NCBI GenBank assembly: GCA_030407085.1
Contig: CM059587.1
Span: forward strand, 25,765,001-25,829,000
Origin: Trichopria drosophilae
Lineage: Eukaryota > Arthropoda > Insecta > Hymenoptera > Diapriidae
Length of the DNA: 64,000 nucleotides
Direction: 5' to 3'
Shown: piece after piece, positions 57,501 through 62,771 of the stretch
Numbering within the stretch: position 1 is the stretch's first letter
Layout of the letters: every line of letters begins with the position of its first letter
The notes under the pieces: generated by a model
Told to the model about the DNA's origin: nothing
Seen by the model: only the letters and a program-made list of their open reading frames with translations
Databases searched by the model: none
Program-made: the position numbers and the translations under genes

Positions 57501-59393
57501 TCATTTCCTACATAATACCTACATTTCAAATTTGTTCGAACTCGTATGTGGGTGTTTTTTCAAAAAACTGTGATTAATCTTGTACAAAAATCATCTATCT
57601 TTGATTAAAAATTGATGGTCACTAGTATAAAATACGTAAATTGTCACGTTACGTAATAAAAGAATTTAATTCGTTATGATAACTGAACTGAAAGATAACA
57701 ATTTTGATTGTTTTACAGACTAATACTTCAATACAAAGTTATGCTAAATATTAGAAGATAAATAAATTTATTCTGTGTATTTCATAAATTGAAAATAAAA
57801 TATTGTGACTATATGTCAAAATTTTTCCCTAATTTTTGTATATTTAGTCACAATATATTTAGAGCTCCTTACTTGATTCATGCATATAATATTTGCAATG
57901 AAAAGTGAAAATGTACAAGAAATCAATGTTTTGCGAATCTAACATTAAATATTAAAAAATCACAGTTTTTTGAAAATCCCCTATTAATGTTATAGTGTGC
58001 CACAAGAATCCTTAGATCGTTTAGCAAATAATTGAATATAATCACACAACTTTTACTTATTGAAATCTATAAACTTAAGAATATCCGTAAAACTGTCACA
58101 TCTCCAGGTTATTTATCTTGATAGATTGATAATTTTATTTCACAAACTAATATTTAATTTACAAAATTACGAAAAGCGATCTGAATGATTTTCGTGGACG
58201 ACTCACCCTGAAATTAGCAAGAATAAAAAATCACTCACCTTTTCATTATCGAAGACCTGATGTGGTAGAGCGCGACGCTTGGGCCGCCATTGGCAGGGAT
58301 GTTGTCCGCCGAACTCGGCGCAGACAATGTGGAAGCACACGTGACACTCTGTAGGACAAAGAGAACCGCACATGCAGCAACATTGATCACTGAAGCGTTG
58401 ATAATTCTCGAAAGCATAATTATTCAATTTCCTATAAACATCCCCGTTACTGAGTCTCTGGTATATCTTTGTTTCCGGGCCGGTCGCGTGATCCTCGTAA
58501 ATCGCGGTCTGATCGTTTTTCCCGACGACGCCGTTACAACTTTTCTCTCGGAGCTCCCGTTTCTCATCGTCCGAGCGTATATTCCCGTCGTCGGGGCTCT
58601 TGCACCAGCACAGGAACCTGTGGAAGGACGACACCCTCGCGCATCCCGACGCGACTTCGGCCACCTTCTCCTGGGGGTTATCCTGGTCGGCGACTCCGTT
58701 GCTCTTGCCGGGTAGGCTGGAGCAGTCGTTGAAGAGCGGCGCTGGTTTCCAGGTCGCCGCATCGCTGGTTGAGGTCGCCGAAGGGTAGAACGATCCTGAA
58801 GAGGAAGTGACGGAAGCGTTCGCCGCGGACAAGGACACCGGGAGATTTGCATTGGCTCTTAGCTGAACGACGCTAGCGCCGCCGCAACGAATCTGCGACT
58901 TGTAGATCGAGTCCGAGTCGCAGCCGTTGGGGGCGACCGGGGCTTCCTGATCCTTGTGTCCGTTGGTAGCAACCGCTCTCACGGGGGACACGTCTCCGGA
59001 AGGGCAGTAGGCGATGGTACCCGGTGCCGGGGCCTTCCCGGGCAGGTAACTCGGCAAGCCTCTCGGCCTGGGAGGCTGCTGCTGCTGCTGTTGCAGGATG
59101 CTCGTGGCAGCCAGCTGCTCGGATGGGGTAGCACCCTTCCGCAGCATGTAGTTCTCCGAGTCGACGGCTAGCAGTCGCGACGTGACCGGCGACTTGACTG
59201 GGGTGCCCTTCGCCTCATCGCCCTTACCTTTCGATTGCTGTTGCGGATGCTTCGAGTCCGAATCTTCCGACTCGGATTTGGCGGTGGCCGGGTTATGGAC
59301 CAAGTAATGATCTGGAATTTTGATGGAGTGCAGGGGGCCGACAGTCTGCTGCACGTGTGCGGCCGGGGATGCGACGAACGCGCCGCGCTTCAT
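15222..59393 (-). CDS. Pi3K21B: PI3K class IA regulatory subunit (p85/p60-like), 12 coding exons, 1283 aa
   Basis: Joined exons, in transcript order: 59393-58239, 40583-40449, 36229-35845, 31424-31329, 31222-31034, 27953-27825, 26927-26729, 21891-21279, 17319-17072, 16969-16793, 16601-16356, 15501-15222. All junctions have GT/AG and agree in phase (0,0,1,1,1,1,2,0,2,2,2); the total is 3852 nt including TGA. Domain order: Cys-rich N-terminus (1-385), SAM (about 387-452), Asn-rich linker, C1 (527-577), RhoGAP-like (591-795), nSH2 (about 866-964), inter-SH2 coiled coil (968-1110), cSH2 (about 1150-1255). By family knowledge the protein holds and inhibits p110 through nSH2/iSH2 and recruits it to phosphotyrosine (YxxM) motifs on receptors and IRS/Chico-type adaptors. 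Symbol given by homology to the Drosophila p60 gene, whose protein (about 500 aa) has only the SH2-iSH2-SH2 part; vertebrate p85 is about 724 aa with SH3 instead of SAM/C1. Orthology is inferred from domains. Very sure for the C-terminal half; slightly less that every transcript carries the N-terminal exons. Confidence 0.93.
15502..16355 (-). other. Intron 11 (0.85 kb) with tRNA-like fragment and a solo MITE end
   Basis: AT-rich intron that splits the cSH2 domain. A tRNA-derived T-arm fragment lies at 16266-16303. A right-end-like sequence of the TTAA-flanked MITE family (GGTCGTTAAAGGG before TTAA at 16117-16120) is present, but I find no matching left end nearby. Confidence 0.6.
16266..16303 (-). 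repeat. tRNA-derived fragment (T arm and acceptor side)
   Basis: The minus strand reads GTCCGGGGTTCAAGTCCCAG then CTCAGCCA, a good B box (GGTTCAAGTCC) with a four-of-five paired T stem. No A box or matching 5' half exists upstream, so it is not a functional tRNA gene. It is more likely the head of a degraded SINE or a tRNA pseudogene fragment. Confidence 0.45.
16356..16601 (-). CDS. Pi3K21B: PI3K regulatory subunit exon 11: iSH2 end and first half of cSH2
   Basis: Residues 1109-1190 plus two bases; acceptor GTTGACAG, donor GTAAGT, phase 2. It begins with WLQKNG (p85: WLTQKG), passes an acidic linker and enters the cSH2 domain at NWLYLEG (p85: TWNVGSS). The phosphate-binding motif reads FLIR, with Arg1179, followed by QYALSI. 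A tRNA-like sequence begins about 56 bp into the following intron. Confidence 0.96.
16793..16969 (-). CDS. Pi3K21B: PI3K regulatory subunit exon 10: second half of inter-SH2 coiled coil
   Basis: Residues 1050-1108 plus two bases; acceptor TTCCCAG, donor GTAAGT, phase 2. It encodes the returning helix of iSH2: an [20 protein letters not shown] segment, then [23 protein letters not shown], equivalent to the p85 segment ending in RKTRDQYLMWL. In the family the end of this helix contacts the p110 C2 domain and carries residues mutated in activated PIK3R1 alleles. Confidence 0.95.
17072..17319 (-). CDS. Pi3K21B: PI3K regulatory subunit exon 9: first half of inter-SH2 coiled coil
   Basis: Residues 968-1049 plus two bases; acceptor TTTTAAAG directly before GAG GAT GAA, donor GTAAGT. 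The protein is a continuous amphipathic helix with the iSH2 pattern seen in p85: an ED opening, then [22 protein letters not shown], which corresponds to the [22 protein letters not shown] region. In the family this antiparallel coiled coil grips the adaptor-binding domain of p110. The 102-bp intron after it is the shortest in the gene. Confidence 0.96.
17320..21278 (-). other. Intron 8 (4.0 kb), mostly featureless AT-rich DNA
   Basis: Contains two short fragments of the dispersed palindromic-MITE family (about 18980-19040 and 19250-19330), recognisable by the CAGATTTTCAAAATTC and CAGATTCGTAATCA segments beside ATGGCGAATCC-type text. No complete element, RNA gene or coding exon is visible in the rest. 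Confidence 0.7.
21279..21891 (-). CDS. Pi3K21B: PI3K regulatory subunit exon 8: RhoGAP tail, Pro-rich linker and nSH2 domain
   Basis: Residues 763-967 (613 nt); acceptor TTTTTCAG, donor GTGAGT after CAA, phase 0. It opens with the final BH helices, then a linker with PPRK and repeated Ile/Val-Pro steps (about 797-860). The nSH2 domain follows: the EWYWGDI entry (867-873), the FLVR motif (890-893) whose Arg893 binds the phosphate, the LTLRKGG and YGFSEP blocks, and the LLYPVS end. These blocks match p85 nSH2 almost residue for residue. In the family nSH2 both reads pYxxM sites and contacts the p110 helical domain to hold the kinase inactive. Confidence 0.97.
21984..22644. mobile_element. TTAA-flanked palindromic MITE (piggyBac-like), 661 bp
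   Basis: Left end CCCTTTGCGGCATACAT and right end (inverted) CCCTTTGCGGCATTGT, each flanked by TTAA (21980-21983, 22645-22648). TTAA duplication and CCC-start ends are hallmarks of piggyBac-type elements. Inside are several inward and outward copies of the GTAATCAGCGAC dispersed motif. No ORF. Confidence 0.75.
22907..23852. mobile_element. 0.95-kb inverted-repeat element with internally repeated end motif
   Basis: Ends GTAGGGGAATGTATCCATG at 22907-22925 and its reverse complement at 23834-23852, each next to a GTGGTCCAC/AGTGGTCC word. The end motif (TCCATGAGTGGTCCAC-like) recurs at about 23287-23325 and 23631-23650. No recognisable protein. The superfamily is unclear and a target duplication is not obvious. 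Confidence 0.65.
24400..25740. repeat. Degenerate inverted/direct repeat mosaic
   Basis: 24811-24863 and 25509-25560 are imperfect inverted copies (shared core TTTTCGATGAACTTT). Outer flanks share near-direct repeats: GTGAAATACTAACATAA at about 24523 and 25676, and CGTACATAACCTTAAT or similar at about 24421 and 25698. Probably an old composite of palindromic elements; boundaries uncertain. Confidence 0.35.
26729..26927 (-). CDS. Pi3K21B: PI3K regulatory subunit exon 7: C-terminal part of RhoGAP-like domain
   Basis: Residues 697-762 plus two bases; donor GTGAGT. It contains the LP-x3-x-TL-x2-LM-x-HF helix of RhoGAP/BH domains. The region that normally reads N-L-A-x-V-F-x-P-x-L is diverged (745-757), so the conserved Asn is not visible. 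Two acceptors six bases apart are possible: TTCAG with the exon starting at 26927 (used here), or TTTAG with the exon starting at 26933. Both keep the frame and differ by Ala-Ser. Confidence 0.9.
26928..27824 (-). other. Intron 6 (0.9 kb), no feature seen
   Basis: AT-rich sequence between two RhoGAP exons. I see no repeat ends, RNA gene or coding potential in it. Confidence 0.7.
27825..27953 (-). CDS. Pi3K21B: PI3K regulatory subunit exon 6: core of RhoGAP-like domain
   Basis: Residues 654-696 plus one base; acceptor TGTTTCAG, donor GTTAGT, phase 1 at both ends. It carries the most conserved RhoGAP block, [15 protein letters not shown] (671-685). In the family the Lys and Arg of this helix help bind the switch regions of the GTPase, and both are kept (Lys673/674 and Arg677). 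The GTPase-facing groove therefore looks intact even though the catalytic Arg of the preceding exon is missing. Confidence 0.93.
27954..31033 (-). other. Intron 5 (3.1 kb), no feature seen
   Basis: AT-rich. The plus strand has a 136-codon open stretch at 28744-29154, but it begins with GTG, has no ATG in its first 70 codons and resembles nothing I know. A palindromic TTTTACCGGTTAAAA core lies near 30368. No mobile element with clear ends was found. Confidence 0.6.
31034..31222 (-). CDS. Pi3K21B: PI3K regulatory subunit exon 5: start of RhoGAP-like (BH) domain
   Basis: Residues 591-653; acceptor CCCTCAG after a 106-bp intron, donor GTAAGT, both phase 1. It starts with VFGV, a common RhoGAP opening, and carries the P-x-I-L-x2-C helix. 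The arginine-finger loop, usually G-I/L-F/Y-R-x-S-G, reads DLYKVYH here (629-635), with Lys632 where the catalytic Arg should be. The domain corresponds to the BH domain of p85, which in the family binds Rac/Cdc42 and Rab GTPases and PTEN. Loss of the Arg suggests a binding rather than a catalytic role. Confidence 0.92.
31329..31424 (-). CDS. Pi3K21B: PI3K regulatory subunit exon 4: second half of C1 domain
   Basis: Only 96 nt, too short to appear as a long ORF; found by reading the minus strand between a GATTCTAG acceptor and a GTGCGT donor, both phase 1. It completes Asp559 and supplies Cys560, His565, Cys568 and Cys577, giving the full C1 ligand set H-x12-C-x2-C-x13-C-x2-C-x4-H-x2-C-x8-C. 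C1 domains bind two zinc ions. Typical members recognise diacylglycerol or phorbol ester, while atypical ones bind protein partners or other lipids. The last spacing (x8) differs from the usual x7, so I would not assume diacylglycerol binding. A 13-residue spacer then leads into the RhoGAP-like domain, the same order as in chimaerins. Confidence 0.9.
31425..35844 (-). other. Intron 3 (4.4 kb) splitting the C1 domain
   Basis: AT-rich intron. About 33055-33085 carries a fragment of the dispersed palindromic-MITE repeat (the motif ending in AAAATGGCGGAT). A small CpG- and GC-enriched patch lies at about 35270-35420 and stands out from its AT-rich surroundings. I see no coding exon, RNA gene or complete mobile element in the rest. 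Confidence 0.7.
35845..36229 (-). CDS. Pi3K21B: PI3K regulatory subunit exon 3: end of SAM, Asn-rich linker, first half of C1
   Basis: Residues 431-558 plus one base (phase-1 donor GTACGT; acceptor ATTTCAG). It opens with the last SAM helix (431-452). A low-complexity linker follows: Pro/Ser-rich, then an Asn/Ser tract (about 478-498) encoded by a degenerate ATT/GTT-rich repeat on the plus strand, then a Pro/Ser/Thr segment. The exon ends with the first half of a C1 domain: His527, Cys540, Cys543, the LxGLxxQGxxC core and Cys557. The Asn tract is likely length-variable between individuals. The linker separates two folded modules and is probably disordered. Confidence 0.9.
36552..37213. mobile_element. 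TTAA-flanked palindromic MITE (piggyBac-like), 662 bp
   Basis: Left end CCCTTTAAGGACCAAATGTA and right end (inverted) CCCATTAAGGGCCAAATGTA, each flanked by TTAA (36548-36551, 37214-37217). Nearly the same length as the element at 21984-22644 and the same end type, but a different interior. No ORF of interest. Confidence 0.75.
37599..38868. mobile_element. TTAA-flanked long palindrome (piggyBac-like MITE), 1270 bp
   Basis: Left end CCCATTAACGCCTGAAATGGC and right end (inverted) CCCATTAACGCTTAAAATGAC, flanked by TTAA (37595-37598, 38869-38872). The two halves pair over most of their length (for example TCAATATTCCGAGGTCAAAA near 37725 with its complement near 38735), so a transcript would fold into a very long hairpin. 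No ORF. Confidence 0.75.
39698..39938. mobile_element. ACACAGAGAGAAA-ended MITE, 241 bp
   Basis: ACACAGAGAGAAA at 39698-39710 and its reverse complement at 39926-39938. The interior is AT-rich with repeated TTAACTATTTCATTAGTAAA-like words. Ends are related to those of the elements at 8330 and 52156. Confidence 0.5.
40449..40583 (-). CDS. Pi3K21B: PI3K regulatory subunit exon 2: first part of SAM domain
   Basis: Residues 386-430, 45 whole codons (phase 0 at both ends), acceptor TTTCACAG and donor GTAAGG. The sequence shows the SAM signature: W-x6-V-x2-W near the start (W390, W398), then a LxxYxxxF segment, an IxGxxL turn and the beginning of helix 5. SAM domains form homo- or hetero-oligomers and sometimes bind RNA or lipid. 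This one is completed by the first 22 residues of the next exon, which provide the conserved GI-x-ILxxIxEL end. A SAM domain is not part of vertebrate p85 or Drosophila p60, so oligomerisation of the adaptor is an inference. Confidence 0.9.
42191..42419. mobile_element. Tigger-type MITE, 229 bp, TA target duplication
   Basis: TA-flanked ends CGGTAGAGTCCCGGTATATT and (inverted) CCGTAGAGTCCCGGTATATT, with several internal CAAATATA-CGGGAC words in both orientations. GC-richer than the surrounding intron. A truncated relative lies at 4872-4928. Confidence 0.75.
43018..43113. repeat. 96-nt near-perfect hairpin in intron 1 (pre-miRNA-like)
   Basis: Outer stem: GGCTGGCTCAACAAATAA (43018-43035) pairs with TTATTTGCTGGGCCAGCC (43096-43113), 17 of 18 positions counting one G-U wobble on the plus strand. 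An inner stem of about 25 positions follows, with 18 paired (CTAGTTT-type core), small internal bulges and a 10-nt loop (AAACCATTTA). The stem-loop size and bulge pattern resemble a microRNA precursor, and it lies in an intron of a protein gene. I do not recognise a known microRNA in either arm. The alternative is a tiny degraded palindromic MITE. Confidence 0.45.
47951..48687. mobile_element. TA-flanked mariner/Tc1-type palindromic element, 737 bp
   Basis: Ends CACTACCGGCCAAAAGTTCG on both sides, each flanked by TA. The arms pair over about 330 bp, for example CGTTCTATCTC with its complement near 48625 and the AAATTTTAAAAATGTTAAAA core on both sides. No transposase. Length is nearly equal to that of the element at 3618-4353. 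Confidence 0.8.
48780..50200. other. CpG-enriched patch inside intron 1
   Basis: Unlike the AT-rich intron around it, this stretch has frequent CpG words (GCGAGCTCGAGTCGCC near 49136, GACGACGCGCGT near 49189, GAGACGGCCGCGACTCGG near 49466, GACGACGTAATG near 49832). No ORF on either strand looks coding. It could be an intronic enhancer or an alternative promoter with a non-coding first exon. Confidence 0.35.
50222..51418. mobile_element. 1.2-kb long-arm palindromic element rich in AGATCT
   Basis: The arms 50222-50510 and about 51145-51418 are reverse complements with ends GGCACAATCCCGCATAAAAC (left) and, inverted, GGCACACTTCCTGCGTAAAA (right). Each arm holds several copies of an AGATCT word spaced by T-runs (GAGATCTTTTTGAGATCTT). 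The centre (50520-51130) is itself partly palindromic (for example TTAATTATCGAAGATG near 50565 with its complement near 51075). No coding capacity. Confidence 0.7.
51430..51560. repeat. Cluster of short palindromes built on ACTC/GAGT
   Basis: GAGTGAGAATTCACTC (51432-51447), then CACTCTTTACGAGTG, CACTCTTTACAGAGTG and CGCTCTGCAGAGTG in close succession. Each is a small hairpin. It lies directly beside the 1.2-kb palindrome and may be a separate tiny element or a minisatellite. Confidence 0.45.
52156..52413. mobile_element. ACACGGAGAAAAA-type palindromic MITE, 258 bp
   Basis: ACACGGAGAAAAACTTTCTT at the left end pairs with a diverged copy at the right end (52394-52413). Inner segments also pair, for example GGTAATTTTGGGACAGACTTG near 52179 with its complement near 52355. 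Flanked by T on both sides; no clear target duplication. Confidence 0.65.
57045..57068 (-). other. G-run tract on the transcribed strand of intron 1
   Basis: The plus strand is C-rich; the pre-mRNA strand therefore reads G-runs of 3 to 10 separated by single bases, a G-quadruplex-capable tract in otherwise AT-rich intron. No other feature is attached to it. Confidence 0.4.
58239..59393 (-). CDS. Pi3K21B: PI3K regulatory subunit exon 1: start codon and 385-aa novel N-terminal region
   Basis: Encodes residues 1-385. The ATG at 59393-59391 has G at -3 and an in-frame TGA nine codons upstream (59420-59418), so the start is well fixed. The donor after AAG at 58239 is GTGAGT, phase 0, and joins the SAM exon. 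Visible features: acidic Ser-rich stretch (40-48), a run of six Gln (101-106) followed by a Pro/Arg-rich PxxP segment (107-124) that could bind SH3 domains, a Ser/Thr/Ala-rich low-complexity stretch (185-215), and a C-terminal Cys cluster (nine Cys between 338 and 367). Several Tyr residues sit just before the cluster (299, 311, 320, 326, 331). I do not recognise a named domain here. The exon is far richer in GC and CpG than the introns around it. Confidence 0.88.
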
Positions 59394-62300
59394 AACTGAA
59401 CCTTCTGCGTTTCTCGATCATCAAGATGACAATACCGACTGGACTGATTAGGTTTTGCAACTGTCGATCCGTATCCCCGAGCCTTTCTCCGGTGAATCTT
59501 GTTCTTCCATCAATTGAACCTTAAACTCTGCCATTTTGTATATCAACTGGATTGCACTTCACTACGTATCTCTGCGGAGGTTCTCGCGAGACTGCCGCGC
59601 ACTGTCTTCCAACTAATGTGCTGACGATCGAGCTTCTCGGTTGCGATAAAACTCGTCCTTCGCGTTCTCAACACGTGCAGATGTGGCCACGTTCCTCGGT
59701 CTTTCCTATCACCGACATTATCGCACCGGAGGAGATAACGACGCCGAATTCTCCAGGCGAATTGCACCGACACTATTTCACCAACCACCAAACCGATCCG
59801 ATTTTCGCCAACTAACTTCTCGCTTCTCCGTCCAAGTCGAGGCGCGTTCCGAGCGGCGTATCCCAGCCGGGAGCGATCTTTGTAAAAGCGCGAGATCCGA
59901 AGCGAATCGAAACCGGTTTCCAGCGTACACCCAAGTCGCAGCAACGACTCTACTCGGCAGATACACGGGAGTACCAAGTACGCGATTTTCCTCGAAATCC
60001 GTACTTGAGCAGGCCGACTTTTGGTATTTCGATCAAGTTTGGTACCGGACGGAGAAGAGTAGGACCAGGACAAGTCCAGCGTTCGGCATATTCGGCCAGC
60101 TAAAATAGTCGCTGGAGAGAAGGCATTCCGAGCTGGAGCGACCTTGCATGACCCGACTGCCTTTGGTCTCCTATTTTTTTGTTGCGACTAATGGTCGATC
60201 GTAAACGCCTTTCCCATTCCAGGCCGGTTCTTGGAGTTCGCGAGATTAACTTCGCGATTTAGGGCAACCGAAAGATGCCGGTTGTTCCTGGATCTCTGGT
60301 GATGGACTTTTGGATCGTTTTCAAAGTTCCTCCTGGGTTTGGTCGTGGATCATAGCTTGGGTACGGCCTCTATGCGTGCCGGGTGCCAGTGATACCCGTT
60401 TCATTTGGAAAGACAACGATGCTGGTTCGTGTATGCATGTCTACGCACCAGTCAAAGAGAGGGAGAGAGAGAGAGAGAGCAAAAGAGGCAGAGTGAATGT
60501 GTGGGTATGTGTGAGAGGATGAGCAATAACGATAGTTGGAGGGAGAGACCGAGAGAGGGAAAAAAAGTGAAAGAGAGAGAGAGAAGGAAAAACGAGTTTT
60601 ACACGTTTCTGTGTGCGCCGCCTCCTTCCCACTTCGCGGAATAATCGAATTCGACTGATCGAGTTATCGACGGGGCTCTTTCTGGGTTCCTTGCACCGCT
60701 GTGTCACGTCGGTAACCTAGCGGGTGATCACTCGGTGAACATTGCTTCCTCCTGTTTCGAACATCCAGTCTGCGCCAATCTTTCCGGTTTCTATTAGCTC
60801 GTCGTAAGATCCGCGGCTCCCGATTCATGGATCATTTTGATTTTCATGCGGCGTAACCAGCGAAGCCAATCGGCGGCGAACCGAACCACCCTGCACTTTC
60901 TAATCGTCCGTGGACTATCCGAACGGTTCGAATGTCACTTATTGCGGCCGTCGAGCAACCAGCCCATTTTTCACCGATCCTCTGGAGACCTGTCCTTCGA
61001 GTTTTTTGTTTCTCCTCATTCCCGGGGACCTGTTCGTGTCTCTCTCTCTCTCCCTCGATCTCTCTCTGTGTATGTTTTTCCCCCTGGTTTCTTTGTCGCG
61101 GGAGCTCAAGTGGAAGAGTTCCGGACCTTCGGGTGCCGCGTTCGTGCGGAAGGGGATTTTCAGAGGCGCCGAAATCCAGCCGAGCGACCCGTGCACTTGC
61201 TGCTTTTCCGGATGAAGAGACTTCGGTTTGCCGGCGCGACCGCACTTCTCTCGTTTTTTTTTTGCCACTCGCCAGTTCACTTCGCGTTTCGGTTCCTCGT
61301 ATGTGCCCCCCGTGGACGTTCTCCAGCTCGCTCCAGCAGTCTCCCTTCCGCGCGCGCACACACACACACACACACCACGTCCGTCCTCTCCCTCTGGCTT
61401 GCTTCTACTCGATCGCGAATCGAGGAACCGAGTCGAGAGCTCCCCGCAATACACACAAAGGGGAGGTGGGGACCTGCACCGACGCGCACGTCACCGCACA
61501 AAGACACGGATACCTCTCGGCTGTTCGCGAGCACGACTTCCTCCTCCTCCACCTCCGCCTCCTCCTCGCGCCGCGCTTCTCCGTCGACGGCTCCACCGCC
61601 GCCCCCTCCTCTGTAGCCGGGTTCCTTTTTGCCTCGTAGCCGACGTCGCCGTCGTTAGCTGCACGATCCTCCGGCTCGATTTTCCTCGCGGATTTGCCCT
61701 GGGTTCTGATCGACAATGACGTCCTTTCGGAGCCGGCCCGACGAAACCGCGGAAACTCGGTCGCCTGCGACTCCTTTCTTTGTCTCCGACCGGCGGCTGC
61801 TTGCTCGGCAACAATTGTCGCGGTTGCCTAGGTCGCGGGAAATTTCGAAAAACCCACGACTCCGAATCGGACGTGCCTCATGCAGGATCGCGAAAACTCC
61901 GTTTTCTTTTCGGCGATACACCTCGACACTTGACTCGATAACGCGATACCTCTCCGGCGCTGAGACAAAGGAACCCGACGTTAATTCACGGGAAAACTCT
62001 TTTTCACTGGTTCACTCGACTTTTCCGGTATCTTGCGGTCGAATTTTTGGCAACTCCACCTGGATCGGATTCTGGATCGTCGACTCTCGTAGATTTTCCC
62101 GGGTGAATCTCGGATTAAGTTGCGCGTTTCCCCGCGAAGAGAAAGGAAACGATCCGGATAAAAAGTACCGCGAGGAGAGAAAATGAAGCAGCCTCTTTCT
62201 CTCTGGGTTCGAACTGGCTGCCTGCGGCCTTTCGATTCGTCGGCACCGTCGAGAGTCGGTGGCGGCTCAGCAGTTCACAGCTGACCGGCCGGTCTGCCAG

Positions 62301-62771
62301 GATCGCTCAATAGTCATATAGCTCGTGCAAGCCGCGGACTGCGCTCGTGTGTGGATCCGACGCGGTCGGTCATGTTCGCCGGCGCGTTCGGGCACCTCCG
62401 TGGCCTTTAGTCGCGACTAGGCTCGTACTAACTAACTTGGGGTGCCCCGCGCCTCCGTTTGGGTTGCCCCGACCGGTCGCCCATCCTTCGCCTGGGGTCG
62501 TCCCTGTCCCCCGCGTCGCCGCCCCTGCCGGCGCACGCTCTCACTCTCTCTCTCTCTCCCTCCTGGTTTACGACGCGACCTGGTATCCTCTGCTGCTGCG
62601 CGGCAACACGAGGAACCCGCCGCCACCTCGGCGACCGTCGTCGATTCGGAGCCGCATAGAACCGAAACGGTTGCGAGAGCCAATTCAGCCGGTGCATTTA
62701 AATACAGACGGAATATTACAATCACGTCGCGAAAAAGAGAAGCCTCCTTTATACCCGACGAAACCTACGCG
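59394..62771 (-). promoter_or_regulatory. CpG-rich 5' leader and promoter region of the PI3K gene
   Basis: Upstream of the start codon on the minus strand the DNA stays CpG- and GC-rich to about 62.75 kb, then turns AT-rich at a MITE. It includes a GA microsatellite (60453-60481, plus GA-rich text to 60590), CT tracts (about 61039-61073 and 62541-62561), a CA tract (61358-61375) and a GCC-rich stretch near 61600. GA/CT tracts are typical GAGA-factor sites in insect promoters. No TATA box or single start site can be fixed. Long open frames on both strands here look like by-products of GC-rich composition. Confidence 0.55.
59448..59534 (-). CDS. Upstream ORF, 28 codons, in the 5' leader of the PI3K gene
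   Basis: ATG at 59534-59532 in a strong context (ACAAAATGG, A at -3 and G at +4), reading MAEFKVQLMEEQD and ending at TAA (59450-59448), 54 nt before the main ATG. It lies in the same frame as the main ORF but is closed by that stop, so it cannot extend the protein without splicing. Its context is stronger than that of the main ATG. It may reduce or time translation of the main ORF if the leader includes it. Confidence 0.4.
   Translation of the reverse strand: MAEFKVQLMEEQDSPEKGSGIRIDSCKT

Larger units (their letters stand above)
40584..58238 (-). other. Intron 1 (17.7 kb)
   Basis: AT-rich intron between the N-terminal exon and the SAM exon. It holds a Tigger-type MITE (42191-42419), a 96-nt hairpin (43018-43113), a mariner-type palindromic element (47951-48687), a CpG-enriched patch (about 48780-50200), a 1.2-kb long-arm palindrome (50222-51418), a short palindromic array (51430-51560), an ACACGGAG-type MITE (52156-52413) and a C-rich tract (57045-57068). 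Elsewhere (for example 43.2-47.9 kb, 52.5-57.0 kb and 57.1-58.2 kb) I see only AT-rich sequence with no supportable feature. The open frames in it are short, mostly lack ATG near the start and resemble no family I know. Confidence 0.8.

Noticed and set aside
58424..58852. Arg/Pro-rich frames on both strands inside exon 1
   Set aside because: Shadows of the 385-residue coding frame, which has a clear start, donor and phase agreement.
59543..60073. 176-codon open frame on the minus strand just upstream of the PI3K start
   Set aside because: Arg/Ser-rich and low in conserved-looking segments, in GC-rich leader DNA where stops are rare; it ends before the uORF and has no family resemblance. It could still be a long uORF, but the sequence gives no support for a protein.
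60837..61616. 259-codon open frame on the plus strand, with overlapping long frames on both strands
   Set aside because: Several overlapping frames in all phases are open at once here, which is what CpG-rich DNA with CT/CA microsatellites gives; the translations are Ser/Arg/Pro-rich without a domain.
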